Of a stretch of DNA of 64,000 bases, positions 54,380 through 63,529 are shown one piece after another. This DNA is from Pseudomonas soli (GTDB taxonomy: Bacteria > Pseudomonadota > Gammaproteobacteria > Pseudomonadales > Pseudomonadaceae): assembly GCF_900110655.1 (NCBI RefSeq), contig NZ_FOEQ01000001.1, forward strand, positions 124,001-188,000, read 5' to 3'. Position 1 is the first letter of the stretch. Each line of letters opens with the position of its first letter. The position numbers and the translations under genes were made by a program. Below the pieces are notes generated by a model. That model saw nothing but the letters and a program-made list of their open reading frames with translations, made no database searches and was not told where the DNA came from.

Positions 54380-54746
54380 GAAAAGGATGACCGAGGAGCA
54401 AGTGGCGGCGCTGTGCCTGGCCCTGCCGGGCGCTCAGGAAGACTACAAGTGGGGTGGCATCCGTGTGTTCTCGGTGGCCGGCAACAAGATGTTCGCCGTG
54501 CAGGACCTGGGCGGCGCGGGCCTGTCGTTCAAGGTGGCCGACGAGCTGTTCCTGGGTTATTGCGACCGCCCCGGAATCCGCCCGGCCCCGTACCTGGCAC
54601 GGGCAAAGTGGATCAGCATGCTGCCGCCCTATCCCATGGGCCGCGACGAGCTGAGCGACCTGCTGCACCGCTCGCACCAACTGGTGGTGCGACGCTTGCC
54701 CAGGCGCCAGCAGGTTGGGTTACTGCTGGGGACGGCGGACGCCTAG
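54372..54746 (+). CDS. MmcQ/YjbR-family protein
   Basis: The 124-residue protein of the MmcQ/YjbR double-wing fold. LPGAQEDYKWGGIRVFSVAGNKMFAV, LSFKVADELFLGY and PYLARAKWISML are family blocks. These are thought to bind DNA or nucleotides, but no role is established. The start lies inside the LysR gene end (8-base overlap), so they are co-expressed. The C-terminal RRLPRRQQVGLLL is basic. Confidence 0.85.
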   Translation: MSEKRMTEEQVAALCLALPGAQEDYKWGGIRVFSVAGNKMFAVQDLGGAGLSFKVADELFLGYCDRPGIRPAPYLARAKWISMLPPYPMGRDELSDLLHRSHQLVVRRLPRRQQVGLLLGTADA

Positions 54747-54749
54747 GCT

Positions 54750-55166
54750 TCAACCCGGTAATGGCGGCCCTTTGAGCTCGATCCGGTTGCCGTCCGGGTC
54801 GAAGCAGTACAGCGACATGCCCTCACCTTCGGCTCCGTAACGCTTCTCGGCAGCCTCCACCCTGACACCGGCCTCGTGCAACAGCGCGCTCAGCGCCTGT
54901 TCCTCGAACGGCTCGATGCGCAGGCAGACATGATCGACATTATGCCCACACTGGCCGGGCGCCTCGCCGCCCTGGCGCCCCAGCGGGCCGTCGACCGCCA
55001 CCAGGTCGATCAGGCCGTCACCGGCGCCAAGGTGGATCATCCCCAGTGTGTCCCGACGCTTGCGCACCGGGCAGCCGAGCAGCTCGTGATAGAAAGCCAG
55101 GCTGCGGGTCAGGTCGCTGACGCGCAGGACGACATGGTCGATGCGTAGTATGGCGAAAGCTGGCAT
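54750..55166 (-). CDS. VOC-superfamily (glyoxalase/bleomycin-resistance fold) protein
   Basis: The 138-residue protein. RIDHVVLRVSDLTRSLAFYHELLG gives the first metal His, NVDHVCLRIEPF the second and FDPDGNRIELKGP the Glu. A full metal site is thus present. Such proteins are isomerases, dioxygenases or resistance proteins; nothing in the context picks one. Convergent with the MmcQ gene, 3 bp apart. Confidence 0.85.
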   Translation of the reverse strand: MPAFAILRIDHVVLRVSDLTRSLAFYHELLGCPVRKRRDTLGMIHLGAGDGLIDLVAVDGPLGRQGGEAPGQCGHNVDHVCLRIEPFEEQALSALLHEAGVRVEAAEKRYGAEGEGMSLYCFDPDGNRIELKGPPLPG

Positions 55167-55241
55167 GGCGAAGCTCCACGATCAGGCTTTGCCTAGACCA
55201 TAGCAGCCGACCTGCGAAGACACCCTAGGCCATTGGCGTCA

Positions 55242-55349
55242 ATGACCGACGGTGGGTACAGCACAGCCTTTGTGGGGCAAAAGACCGTGGGCGTGTCAGC
55301 CATTGCCCTGGTGGCAGCAGCAATCATGTACCGCTCCAGGCGCCGCTAA
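55242..55349 (+). CDS. Possible 35-residue membrane peptide
   Basis: A short frame MTDGGYSTAFVGQK... with a hydrophobic helix (TVGVSAIALVAAAIMY) and a basic tail (RSRRR). The ribosome site is weak. It ends 39 bp before the large effector gene. It could be chance. Confidence 0.25.
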   Translation: MTDGGYSTAFVGQKTVGVSAIALVAAAIMYRSRRR

Positions 55350-55388
55350 CTGCCCTTGAATGGCCGCTCCCACTTTTGGAATGCGACC

Positions 55389-58300
55389 ATGCACCACAGC
55401 GAACCGCCCTACCACCAGGAACAGATCCTGCGCAGCCTGCCGGGCTGGACCAGGCACCTGCACCCCCACCACGTCAGCAGACTGCTGCGGCGCGCCCACC
55501 GCGAGCATATCCAGCAAGACGGGCAGCCAGCCCCCTGGTTCGCCCAGGCCCCGGCCGCCCGCCAGGCCGAGTTGCGTCAGGCCATCAAGCAGCGCGCGAC
55601 GAGCCACTTGGCTCTGGCCAAGGCACTGCAAGACTTGCGCGGTATCACCGAGTTCTGCGAGCCGCTGCTGCAGGCACGACTGGGCAGTCAGGTGGCGCTG
55701 ACACAGGCCCGGTTCAGGCATCAGCCGTTCACGTCGAGCCTGGGTGGCGAATTCCCCGACCCGGACGCGTCCCATCATGCCCCAAGCACTCCGGCCACGA
55801 TCGAGGAACCGGCGGGCACCGCCAGTCTCACCAGCCTGCTCGAAGCGGCCCTGCACAATTTCGAGGGCGTGGCCGAGGTCGGCCCTTACAGCAGCCTGCA
55901 AGTCAGTGCCGACGACAGCAGTGCTCTACCCGGCCTGAGCACTGCCGCGTTTGTCACCCATTGCCGTCTGCTCGACCTGGGCCGGCGCTACCAGGAGCAC
56001 CTGCAGGATATCTACGGCGGTCAGCGTAGAACGCTGTTGTGCGCCCTGTGGAGTCAGGCCCGGTGCCATGAGCTCACCGTACAGGCGTTGATCGCACGGA
56101 TGCGCGGACACCTGACCGACGACGGCCTCCAGGCCGTGCGACAGCTCAGTAGCACCGGTTCGATGCCGCGCTACCGAGGTGCACCGGCCAGGGTAGCGGT
56201 GTTGCGCATGCTCGATACCCAGTTGCACGATCTGTTGCTGTTGACATCGAGCGGCCAGTCCACGCCGTCGTGCATCGCCTACTTGCCTTTTGACCATGCG
56301 CGACCGGTGCAGGAGTTCGACAACCTGCTGGCCTTCGGCAGGTACTTGCGTCGTCGCTTGCTGGCGCCCGCCTATCGCGAACGCTTCCTGGAGCATGTTG
56401 CCCTTAAGGACCGCCCAGGCATGGCGAGCAAGCTCAGGGCCAGACTGTTCGGAGCCACTGCGAGCGGCATGCGCCCGCTGGAAACGCCGTCTCCCGCTTT
56501 CGCCGAAACCGAGCCAGGCCTACATCCCTGGCAAGGCCTGCCGGCCACCCCCTTGCTACAGCAGCAGGATCCGCCCGCTCCCATCCGCTTCCCCGCACTG
56601 GCGATCCATGAAGTCGCTGTCGGCTTCCCCGTATGGCCGAAGCTGTTCAATGACCACGTACACCGCCTGCGGGAGGACGCCCGCTGCATCGCGGTGCCAA
56701 CGGAGGACGTCGATGCCAAGGCCCGGCGTGAGCGCCTGGCTTTGTGGCGCGAGCGTGGCCTGAATGTGCTCGGCGTGGCGGCCATGTTCGTTCCCGGACT
56801 GGATGTCGCCATGCTGGCCGTGGGCGCAGGCCAGGTCATGGCAAGTATTTTCCACGGCTTCGAAGCCTGGTCCGAGGGTGACAACGCGCAAGCGGTGAAC
56901 CAGGTCGAGTCGCTTCTGATCAACCTGGGCAGCGTGACCGCCATCGCCGGTGTTACCAAGCTGGCCCAGGCCTGTGGGTTCGTCGATTGGATGCAAAGCC
57001 TGTGGCTGGAGGGCCAGGAACTGCTATGGCACCCTGAACTCGAGCATTACCGCAGCCCGGTGGAGTTACCGGCGGGCCTTGAGCCCGACGAGCAAGGCAT
57101 CTTTCACCATGATGACCGGCATTTCGTCGACCTGGACGGTACGCTCCACGAAATCCGCCGCGGCCTCGAGGGACAATGGCGCGTTGTACACCCTGCCGAC
57201 CCTCGCGCCTATCAGCCAGCGCTGTACGGCAATGGCAGCGGTGCCTGGCGCATGGCGCACGAGCGACCACAAGACTGGGGGCGGGCAAAACTGATGCGCC
57301 GGCTGGGACCGCTTGGCGACGGGCTGACCGACGAGGAGCTGATTGCGGCACTCGACAGCACCGGCCTGGAGCGCGGCGTGCTCGAGCAGATGCACGTCAA
57401 CGGCCGGCGCGCCCCCGCGCTACTGGAGGACGCCTTGCGGCGACTCAAGGCCGACAGCCTCCATCAAGTCCCGGCCCCGCCGGGTTGCGCTGCGGCGCTG
57501 ACGATCGGGCGCGTGTTCTCCGGACTGCCCATGCAAGCACTGGAAGAGCTGGTGGCCACCGCCAACGGCGCCGAACGGCAAGCCCTTCTCAGCGGGCGGG
57601 TCCCCCTGCGGTTGGCCGAAGAGGCGCGGCTGTTGCAAGCCCGGTGCCGGCTGGACAGGGCGATCCTGGGCTTGTATCGCCCCAGCCTGGCCAATGCCGA
57701 CAGCCGGCTGATCAGCGACAGCCTGTTGGCCGCACACCCGCAATGGACGCCCGAACAGTGCTATCACGCAGCCCTGGCCAACCGCCCAGCGACCGCACGC
57801 ATGCTCGGCCAGCAACCGTCACAACCGGGCTGGCACTCACCTTTGCGCCTGAGCGACGGGCGTTACGGCTATCCACTGAGCCCCGGTTTGTTCGCCACGC
57901 GGGCAGAGCGCGAGCTGCATGCCCTGTACCCGGGGCTCAACGGTCGCGAGGTGCGCCAGTTACTGGCCACCCTGCGCGTCCGCGCAGGTGTGGCCGAACA
58001 GATACAGGCGCTGCGCATCCAGCTGTCCTCGCTGCGCGAACAGCTGCACGCCTGGACCGACAGAGGCACCCAAGACTGGGGTGACGAAGTCGGTGCGGGC
58101 TACGCCAGGACCGCAGACCTGCTCGTGCGGGCCTGGCAACGTCTGGACGGCGACATGCTGAGTCTTTCCAATGTCGCCCTCGACGCCCTGCCGATACTCA
58201 CGGCACGCTTCGACCATATCACCACGCTGTCGCTGGAGAATCTCAATGTGATCGAGATGCCGGCCGACTTCCTGCAGGCCTTCCCGGCACTCAGGCGCGT

Positions 58301-60020
58301 CGATGTGCGAAACAGCTCCCAGTTGAGCGCCAGCTCGGTGCTGCAGGCATTGCGACACGCCCCACGGTTGCAGGAGCTTCGCTTGAGTGGCACGCGCCTG
58401 GGCGCGCTGCCCGCCGTGGCCCATGAGGTACTCCCCACCTTGCAGGACCTGCGCATCCTGGAAATGCCACATCACCAGTTGACGCTCACCTTGCCTGACC
58501 TGCGGATGCTCACCGGACTGCCGCTGGAAACGCTGGACCTACGCGCCAATCGTATTGCGCTGGATGCCGACACAGCGGATTTATTCAGTTCGATGCGACC
58601 ACTGCGCCACTTGCTCCTGAGCAACAACCCCCTCGCCACCAGTCCCAACCTGACCGGCCTGGACAACCTCGCGACCTTGCGCCTGGATAGCAGCCGACTG
58701 CGCCTGTGGCCTACTGGGTTGAGCAGCCTGATGCAGCGCAATCCTTGCATGCTGCGGGTGGTGGACCTGAGCAATAACGGCATCGAACAGGTACCGGGGC
58801 TGCCCGCCCTGTTGTCCTCTCCCTTCCTGGGTGAACTGTTGGCCAGGCGTGCGTCATACCGCTGGCGGTTCAACGACAACCCGTTGGACGAGACAACCCG
58901 CGAAAGCCTGCAGATTGCCGGCGCTTCGGTCGAACAACGTGTCGAGGGGATCGACGGCACCGTGTCACCATGCCGAATCGACTGGTTGCAAAGCGCCAGC
59001 CAGCAACAGCGGGCAATGTGGGCAGCGCTATTCGACGCAGACGAGCATGCCAGCCTGCGCCAAGTCGTCGAACAGGCGGGCCTGTCGGCCAGTGCCCATC
59101 GCCATCCCCGAGCATTTGCCCGCCAGGTATGGGCACTGCTCGAGCGCGCAAGCGCCAGTACTCGCCTTCGTGCACGCCTGGACGACGTGGCCGATGAGTT
59201 CCCGGTGAGCTGTGGCGATGCAGGCGCCGATGGTTTCGGCACCTTGCAGATCGAAGTGATGGCCTACGATGAGTCCGCAGGCGCGGAAGTCGCCACCCCA
59301 CCACTGTTCCAGTTCTTCCGGCGCCTGTTCCGGCGTGACCAGGTGAACACCTTGGCCCAGGACCTGTTCAACGCCCGCGTAGCTCGGCGAGATGCCCTGC
59401 GCGCTCGGGATGCCTGGGCCACCCGGCCGCTGGCCGAGCGTGGCGCCAGGCCCGTGCTGCCAGCCCTGCATCGCTTTGACACCTTGTCCGACGACGTGCT
59501 GCACAATGGCGTCGGTGAAGGCCTGGACCTGATCGAGATACGCTTGGCCCTGCGTACCGGCCTGGCCAGGCGCCTGGACTTCCCCGAGCCCCAGCAGGCG
59601 ATGTTGTACCGCCACACGGCCGAAATCTCGCCGTGGACCGAGGAAGCGGTGTTGGAGGAAGTCGACGCCCGGGACCGGGACGCCGAGGCTCGCCGCCAGT
59701 GGATCGCCCGGCAACCAAGTTGGCGACGCCTGCTGCGCCAGGAGAACAGAGCCCGGTTCGAGATGCTCAGAAAACGCTGGGACACCGGCATGGACTACCT
59801 TGAGGGCAACGACCTCGACGGCGCGCTCGAAGCACCGGTGATCGAAGCGCTGACCCAGGCCTTGGGTCGCAGCCCGCTGGGCGAGGATGGCCAGCCCCTG
59901 CGTGAACCCATCGCCAGCGAGGGTTACGTCGAGGGGATGAACCGCATGGCCCTGGGCCTTGAAGAGGAAGAAGATGCTCTCTACCTGCGCCTGACCCGCC
60001 GCCGCGACCCCAACAACTGA
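55389..60020 (+). CDS. Large LRR/NEL-type E3 ubiquitin-ligase effector
   Basis: The 1543-residue protein has no signal peptide, as usual for type III effectors. Residues 1 to about 900 are a helical toxin-like region like the dermonecrotic-toxin-type N-termini seen on Pseudomonas NEL proteins, with a hydrophobic part near 457-490 (GLNVLGVAAMFVPGLDVAMLAVGAG). Leucine-rich repeats run about 923-1137 (LDLRANRIAL, LLLSNNPLA, VDLSNNGIEQVPGL). The end fits a NEL ligase: FPVSCGDAGADGF places a candidate catalytic Cys at 1275 in the C-x-D motif, followed by EVMAYDESAG and the thumb-like tail YLRLTRRR. ATG 55389 is preferred to TTG 55356. No secretion genes or chaperone are seen nearby. Confidence 0.82.
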   Translation: MHHSEPPYHQEQILRSLPGWTRHLHPHHVSRLLRRAHREHIQQDGQPAPWFAQAPAARQAELRQAIKQRATSHLALAKALQDLRGITEFCEPLLQARLGSQVALTQARFRHQPFTSSLGGEFPDPDASHHAPSTPATIEEPAGTASLTSLLEAALHNFEGVAEVGPYSSLQVSADDSSALPGLSTAAFVTHCRLLDLGRRYQEHLQDIYGGQRRTLLCALWSQARCHELTVQALIARMRGHLTDDGLQAVRQLSSTGSMPRYRGAPARVAVLRMLDTQLHDLLLLTSSGQSTPSCIAYLPFDHARPVQEFDNLLAFGRYLRRRLLAPAYRERFLEHVALKDRPGMASKLRARLFGATASGMRPLETPSPAFAETEPGLHPWQGLPATPLLQQQDPPAPIRFPALAIHEVAVGFPVWPKLFNDHVHRLREDARCIAVPTEDVDAKARRERLALWRERGLNVLGVAAMFVPGLDVAMLAVGAGQVMASIFHGFEAWSEGDNAQAVNQVESLLINLGSVTAIAGVTKLAQACGFVDWMQSLWLEGQELLWHPELEHYRSPVELPAGLEPDEQGIFHHDDRHFVDLDGTLHEIRRGLEGQWRVVHPADPRAYQPALYGNGSGAWRMAHERPQDWGRAKLMRRLGPLGDGLTDEELIAALDSTGLERGVLEQMHVNGRRAPALLEDALRRLKADSLHQVPAPPGCAAALTIGRVFSGLPMQALEELVATANGAERQALLSGRVPLRLAEEARLLQARCRLDRAILGLYRPSLANADSRLISDSLLAAHPQWTPEQCYHAALANRPATARMLGQQPSQPGWHSPLRLSDGRYGYPLSPGLFATRAERELHALYPGLNGREVRQLLATLRVRAGVAEQIQALRIQLSSLREQLHAWTDRGTQDWGDEVGAGYARTADLLVRAWQRLDGDMLSLSNVALDALPILTARFDHITTLSLENLNVIEMPADFLQAFPALRRVDVRNSSQLSASSVLQALRHAPRLQELRLSGTRLGALPAVAHEVLPTLQDLRILEMPHHQLTLTLPDLRMLTGLPLETLDLRANRIALDADTADLFSSMRPLRHLLLSNNPLATSPNLTGLDNLATLRLDSSRLRLWPTGLSSLMQRNPCMLRVVDLSNNGIEQVPGLPALLSSPFLGELLARRASYRWRFNDNPLDETTRESLQIAGASVEQRVEGIDGTVSPCRIDWLQSASQQQRAMWAALFDADEHASLRQVVEQAGLSASAHRHPRAFARQVWALLERASASTRLRARLDDVADEFPVSCGDAGADGFGTLQIEVMAYDESAGAEVATPPLFQFFRRLFRRDQVNTLAQDLFNARVARRDALRARDAWATRPLAERGARPVLPALHRFDTLSDDVLHNGVGEGLDLIEIRLALRTGLARRLDFPEPQQAMLYRHTAEISPWTEEAVLEEVDARDRDAEARRQWIARQPSWRRLLRQENRARFEMLRKRWDTGMDYLEGNDLDGALEAPVIEALTQALGRSPLGEDGQPLREPIASEGYVEGMNRMALGLEEEEDALYLRLTRRRDPNN

Positions 60021-60022
60021 GC

Positions 60023-62527
60023 CTACTGGCCGCGCAGGTCTTCGAAAAAGGCCTCCTGCCCCAGGACTTGGCTCGACGCACGTGCCTGCCCGGCAGCCTC
60101 GCCGCTGGCTTTCTCCACGTGCCAATAGCATTGCCGGACCGCCCGCGTCACCGCCACGTAGGCCAGGCGCTGTACCTCTTCTTTCTGCGCCGTATCGAAT
60201 GCCTGGGCGTCTGCTGGTTTGCCCAGGCCGGCCAGGCGATAGACCTGGTTCTTATAGGGCGAGCTGGTCAGGTATTGGCAATCGCCAAGCATGAACACCG
60301 TGTCAGCCTGTAGTCCCTTGGCACTGTGATAGGTCAACTGGCGCAGGCGGCGCTGGCTGGGCGGCAAGCTAGAATCCACTTTAGCTATTTGCGACAAATG
60401 CTTTTCAATCAATAACTTATCGCTTGTTTTTCGAAACAGCATTAGTACCGTTTCACCGCGCTGGTAATGCTCGATCACCGTTTCGGCCAGTGCGGCCTCG
60501 TCCCGGTCGAAGACCTTCACCGGCGACAGCGGCAGCTCGGCCGCCAGCCCACTGGCCCTGGCCTTCTTGCCGGTGATGGCCGAGGCGCCTTTGACCAGAT
60601 GCTCGGCGGCCTCGATGATGTACTGCTGGCTGCGGTAGTTTTCCACCAGCATCACCCGCGTGTTGGCCGGTGACGGGAAGGCCTTGGTGAACTCCATGAA
60701 GTATTTCGGCGAGCTGCCGCGCCAGCCGTAGATCGACTGCCAGTCATCGCCCACGCACATCAGCGATGAATGTTGCGCCACCCGCCCGCTGTGCATGGCC
60801 GGCCCACGGCGACGGATTTCGGCGAGGCAGGCACGCAGCCAACTGACGATCTGCGGCGAGACGTCCTGGAACTCGTCGATCATCAGATGCGCCAATGGGC
60901 GTAGCAAGGGATCGGGGAGCAACCCGAGGTTCTCCGGATTGTTCTCGCCAAACAGGGCAAACATGCGGTTGTAGGTCATCACCGGCGGCGACTGCGCCAG
61001 CAGGTGTGCTTCCAGTGCTTTCCAGAACAGCGCGAGGGCCTCGAAGAATGCCGCGTCGCTGTCGCCGGACGGGAAGTTCATGGCGGCCACGGCGGTGTTG
61101 ACGTCCAGGCCGAGGTTCTCAATGAAGCTGGCGGCGCTGACGAAGGCGTCGAGCAAGGGCGCCGGAGCCAGCTCGCCCTTCACCTTGTACTCGAAGCCCG
61201 GACCGGCCACGGCATCACCCGCCAAGGACGTCGCAAGTCGTTTTGCCGCCGCATAATTATCGAGCCATATCAATGGCTTATCGCAAAAAGCTTGAAATAG
61301 GGTGCGCTTTACCGCCCATTCCGCGCGCACCGCCAGCTTGGCGCCCGGCCGCTGGTACTGGGCGCTTTCAGACGGGTCGAAGCCCAATACCACCCAGGCG
61401 TCCAGCCCTTCCAGACGGCCATGGACATGAAAGCGGCTGCCGCGGATCTGCACCGTGTCCCGGCACGGCTCGATACCCTTGATTGGCCAGGCACCGGCGG
61501 TAAACCACAGGTCCTCGATCACATCGCACAATTCCTCGTCGCGCTGGGCGGCCAGCTGGGTTACCTGTACACGCTTCTGCACATCCGGGTGGTCCGGGTC
61601 CAGCGGCTTGAGCAGCAGCGCCTCCTGGCGCAACGCGCCGACCAGCTGGACGAAACGCGGGCTCTGGCCCAGCAGGTCGCTGTAGCACTGGTTGAGCTGC
61701 TGGCGTTGGGCATCGTTCAGGCGCAGGTCGAACGGGTTGCTGTCAGCGTTCGCCTCGCCGCCTGCGGGCATTTCGTTGCCCAGGGTCTCGAACGCCCGCA
61801 CCTGGGCAAAACTCGGCAGGCTGCGCACCAACGGCAGGATGCGCGAATGGAATGTACGCACCAGCTCTCGCCCCTGGGCAGGCGACAATTCGAGCTGCCA
61901 CAGGGCGAACACCTGCAGCAGGCGCTGGATGAAGTCACGGCGCGACTCGCGGGTGAAGGTCACCACGGTCAGGGCATCGAGCTCGAAGCCCAGGTAGTGG
62001 CGCAGCAGCAGGATGCGCAGCACCAAAGACGTCGACTTGCCGGCGCCGGCGCCGGCCACCACGCAGGTCGAGGGCGTGTCGCTGAAAATCAACTTCCATT
62101 GCGCCGCGCTCGGTTGTGCCTCGCCAGGCAACCGCTTGGCGACATCAGCCTTGAAGCGCCTTTTCAGCTCGGCGGTCACCGGCAGGCGCCAGTCGTCGAA
62201 CAGGTTGTCATCACGTCCCGGCGTCGCAGCCTGGTCCGGGCGGGTATCGCGGATCACCAGGACCTGGCGCCCGGCCTCATAGCCATCGACCCGGCCTTGC
62301 TCGTAGCCCTCACGCAAGCCATCGGCATGGCCGTTGCGCTGCCCCGTGGCGTGGCCGAGGAACCAGGAGTCGCGATGCTGCGCCTGCAGGCGCGACAAAC
62401 CGCGGCCCAACAGGCGCGCGACCAGGCGACGCAACCAGGGCAACTGGGCGGGAGGGGTCAGGTCGGCCGGGGCCCGGGGATGCTCGTGCGGCACGGTCAC
62501 TCCGTTGAAAATCAGAACAGCCGGCAT
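60023..62527 (-). CDS. UvrD/Rep-like superfamily 1 helicase
   Basis: The 834-residue protein has SF1A motifs: Walker A VVAGAGAGKSTSLVLR (about 155), Walker B LMIDEFQD (about 545), GDDWQSIYGWRGS, NYRSQQ, the Ia-like TFTRESRRDF and the late THSAKGLQADTVF (motif V) and YVAVTRA (motif VI). So it is an ATP-driven 3'-5' DNA translocase or helicase. The first 110 residues are unlike UvrD and include a run with Gly every fourth residue (ATGQRNGHADGLREGYEQG). It is convergent with the effector gene, 2 bp apart. A repair role is likely. Confidence 0.87.
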   Translation of the reverse strand: MPAVLIFNGVTVPHEHPRAPADLTPPAQLPWLRRLVARLLGRGLSRLQAQHRDSWFLGHATGQRNGHADGLREGYEQGRVDGYEAGRQVLVIRDTRPDQAATPGRDDNLFDDWRLPVTAELKRRFKADVAKRLPGEAQPSAAQWKLIFSDTPSTCVVAGAGAGKSTSLVLRILLLRHYLGFELDALTVVTFTRESRRDFIQRLLQVFALWQLELSPAQGRELVRTFHSRILPLVRSLPSFAQVRAFETLGNEMPAGGEANADSNPFDLRLNDAQRQQLNQCYSDLLGQSPRFVQLVGALRQEALLLKPLDPDHPDVQKRVQVTQLAAQRDEELCDVIEDLWFTAGAWPIKGIEPCRDTVQIRGSRFHVHGRLEGLDAWVVLGFDPSESAQYQRPGAKLAVRAEWAVKRTLFQAFCDKPLIWLDNYAAAKRLATSLAGDAVAGPGFEYKVKGELAPAPLLDAFVSAASFIENLGLDVNTAVAAMNFPSGDSDAAFFEALALFWKALEAHLLAQSPPVMTYNRMFALFGENNPENLGLLPDPLLRPLAHLMIDEFQDVSPQIVSWLRACLAEIRRRGPAMHSGRVAQHSSLMCVGDDWQSIYGWRGSSPKYFMEFTKAFPSPANTRVMLVENYRSQQYIIEAAEHLVKGASAITGKKARASGLAAELPLSPVKVFDRDEAALAETVIEHYQRGETVLMLFRKTSDKLLIEKHLSQIAKVDSSLPPSQRRLRQLTYHSAKGLQADTVFMLGDCQYLTSSPYKNQVYRLAGLGKPADAQAFDTAQKEEVQRLAYVAVTRAVRQCYWHVEKASGEAAGQARASSQVLGQEAFFEDLRGQ

Positions 62528-62714
62528 GTTCGCCTCATCCGCGCAAAAGTGCCAGCGAATGCTTATGGATCAGTGGATTAGGCGATGAAGCGCATGCAGA
62601 GTCGCAAACTAAATTATCGAATTTAACGATTGTATTTAGCCGATATTTACGCTTTTTATCGATATTTTAAACACGCATCATGACCTCATTCCACCGACTC
62701 ATAGGAGCGCCACC

Positions 62715-63413
62715 ATGCTGCAACTGCGACCCTTCGAAAGCCTTGGCCACGCCAACCACGGCTGGCTCGACGCCCATCATCACTTCTCCTTCGCCGAGTA
62801 CCATGACCCGGCACGCATGCACTGGGGCAACCTGCGCGTGTGGAACGACGACCTGATCGCGGCCGGTGCTGGCTTCCCGCCGCACCCGCACCGTGACATG
62901 GAGATCATCACCTACGTTCGCGAAGGCGCCATCACCCATCAGGACAGCCTGGGCAACAAGGGCCGCACTGAAGCTGGCGACGTGCAGGTCATGAGCGCTG
63001 GCAGCGGCATCGTCCACAGCGAGTACAACCTGGAGAAGGTCGACACGCGGATCTTCCAGATCTGGATCATCCCGGAAAAGGTCGGTGATGCGCCCTCCTG
63101 GGGTAGCCGCCCCTTCCCCAAGGGCGAACGTGGCGAAGGCTTCGTGACCCTGGCCAGCGGCCGCGAAGGCGATGACGACAGCCTGCGCATCCGCACCGAC
63201 GCGCGCCTGGTGGCCGCGACCCTGCGCGCCGGTGAAAGCGCCGAGTACCGCCTCGATGAGGGCCGCCGCGGCTACCTGGTACCTGCCAAGGGACGGATTG
63301 AAGTGAACGGCTTGCAAGCCAAGGCCCGTGACGGGGTGGCGATCGAGCAGGAAACGCTGCTCAAGGTGACGGCGCTGGAAGACAGCGAAATCGTGCTGGT
63401 CGATGTAGCCTGA
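62715..63413 (+). CDS. Pirin-family protein (YhhW-like bicupin)
   Basis: The 232-residue bicupin has the metal ligands His57 and His59 (PPHPHRDMEI), His101 and Glu103 (IVHSEYN). E. coli YhhW of this group is a quercetin 2,3-dioxygenase in vitro. The promoter region upstream (62580-62700) is AT-rich and has a dyad ATCG-N7-CGAT at 62616-62630. AGGAGCGCCACC precedes the ATG. The gene is a single unit, followed by a terminator hairpin. Confidence 0.9.
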   Translation: MLQLRPFESLGHANHGWLDAHHHFSFAEYHDPARMHWGNLRVWNDDLIAAGAGFPPHPHRDMEIITYVREGAITHQDSLGNKGRTEAGDVQVMSAGSGIVHSEYNLEKVDTRIFQIWIIPEKVGDAPSWGSRPFPKGERGEGFVTLASGREGDDDSLRIRTDARLVAATLRAGESAEYRLDEGRRGYLVPAKGRIEVNGLQAKARDGVAIEQETLLKVTALEDSEIVLVDVA

Positions 63414-63484
63414 TCGACCTTGGCCGGCCGCCGGCGCAGGCCGATATCGCACTTTTTCGCGTTTGTGCGCTCTATGCATGGCCA

Positions 63485-63509
63485 GGTCCCACCGATCCCC
63501 GGTGGGACC
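63485..63509 (+). terminator. Terminator-like hairpin after the pirin gene
   Basis: GGTCCCACC and GGTGGGACC form a perfect 9-bp stem with a 7-base loop, followed by GCCTTTTCC. It lies 72 bp after the pirin stop and 21 bp before the next start. Confidence 0.6.
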
Positions 63510-63529
63510 GCCTTTTCCAACCGGTGCCG

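Noticed and set aside
60068..62581. Plus-strand frames over the helicase gene
   Set aside because: All are covered by the helicase reading frame, which shows every SF1 motif.
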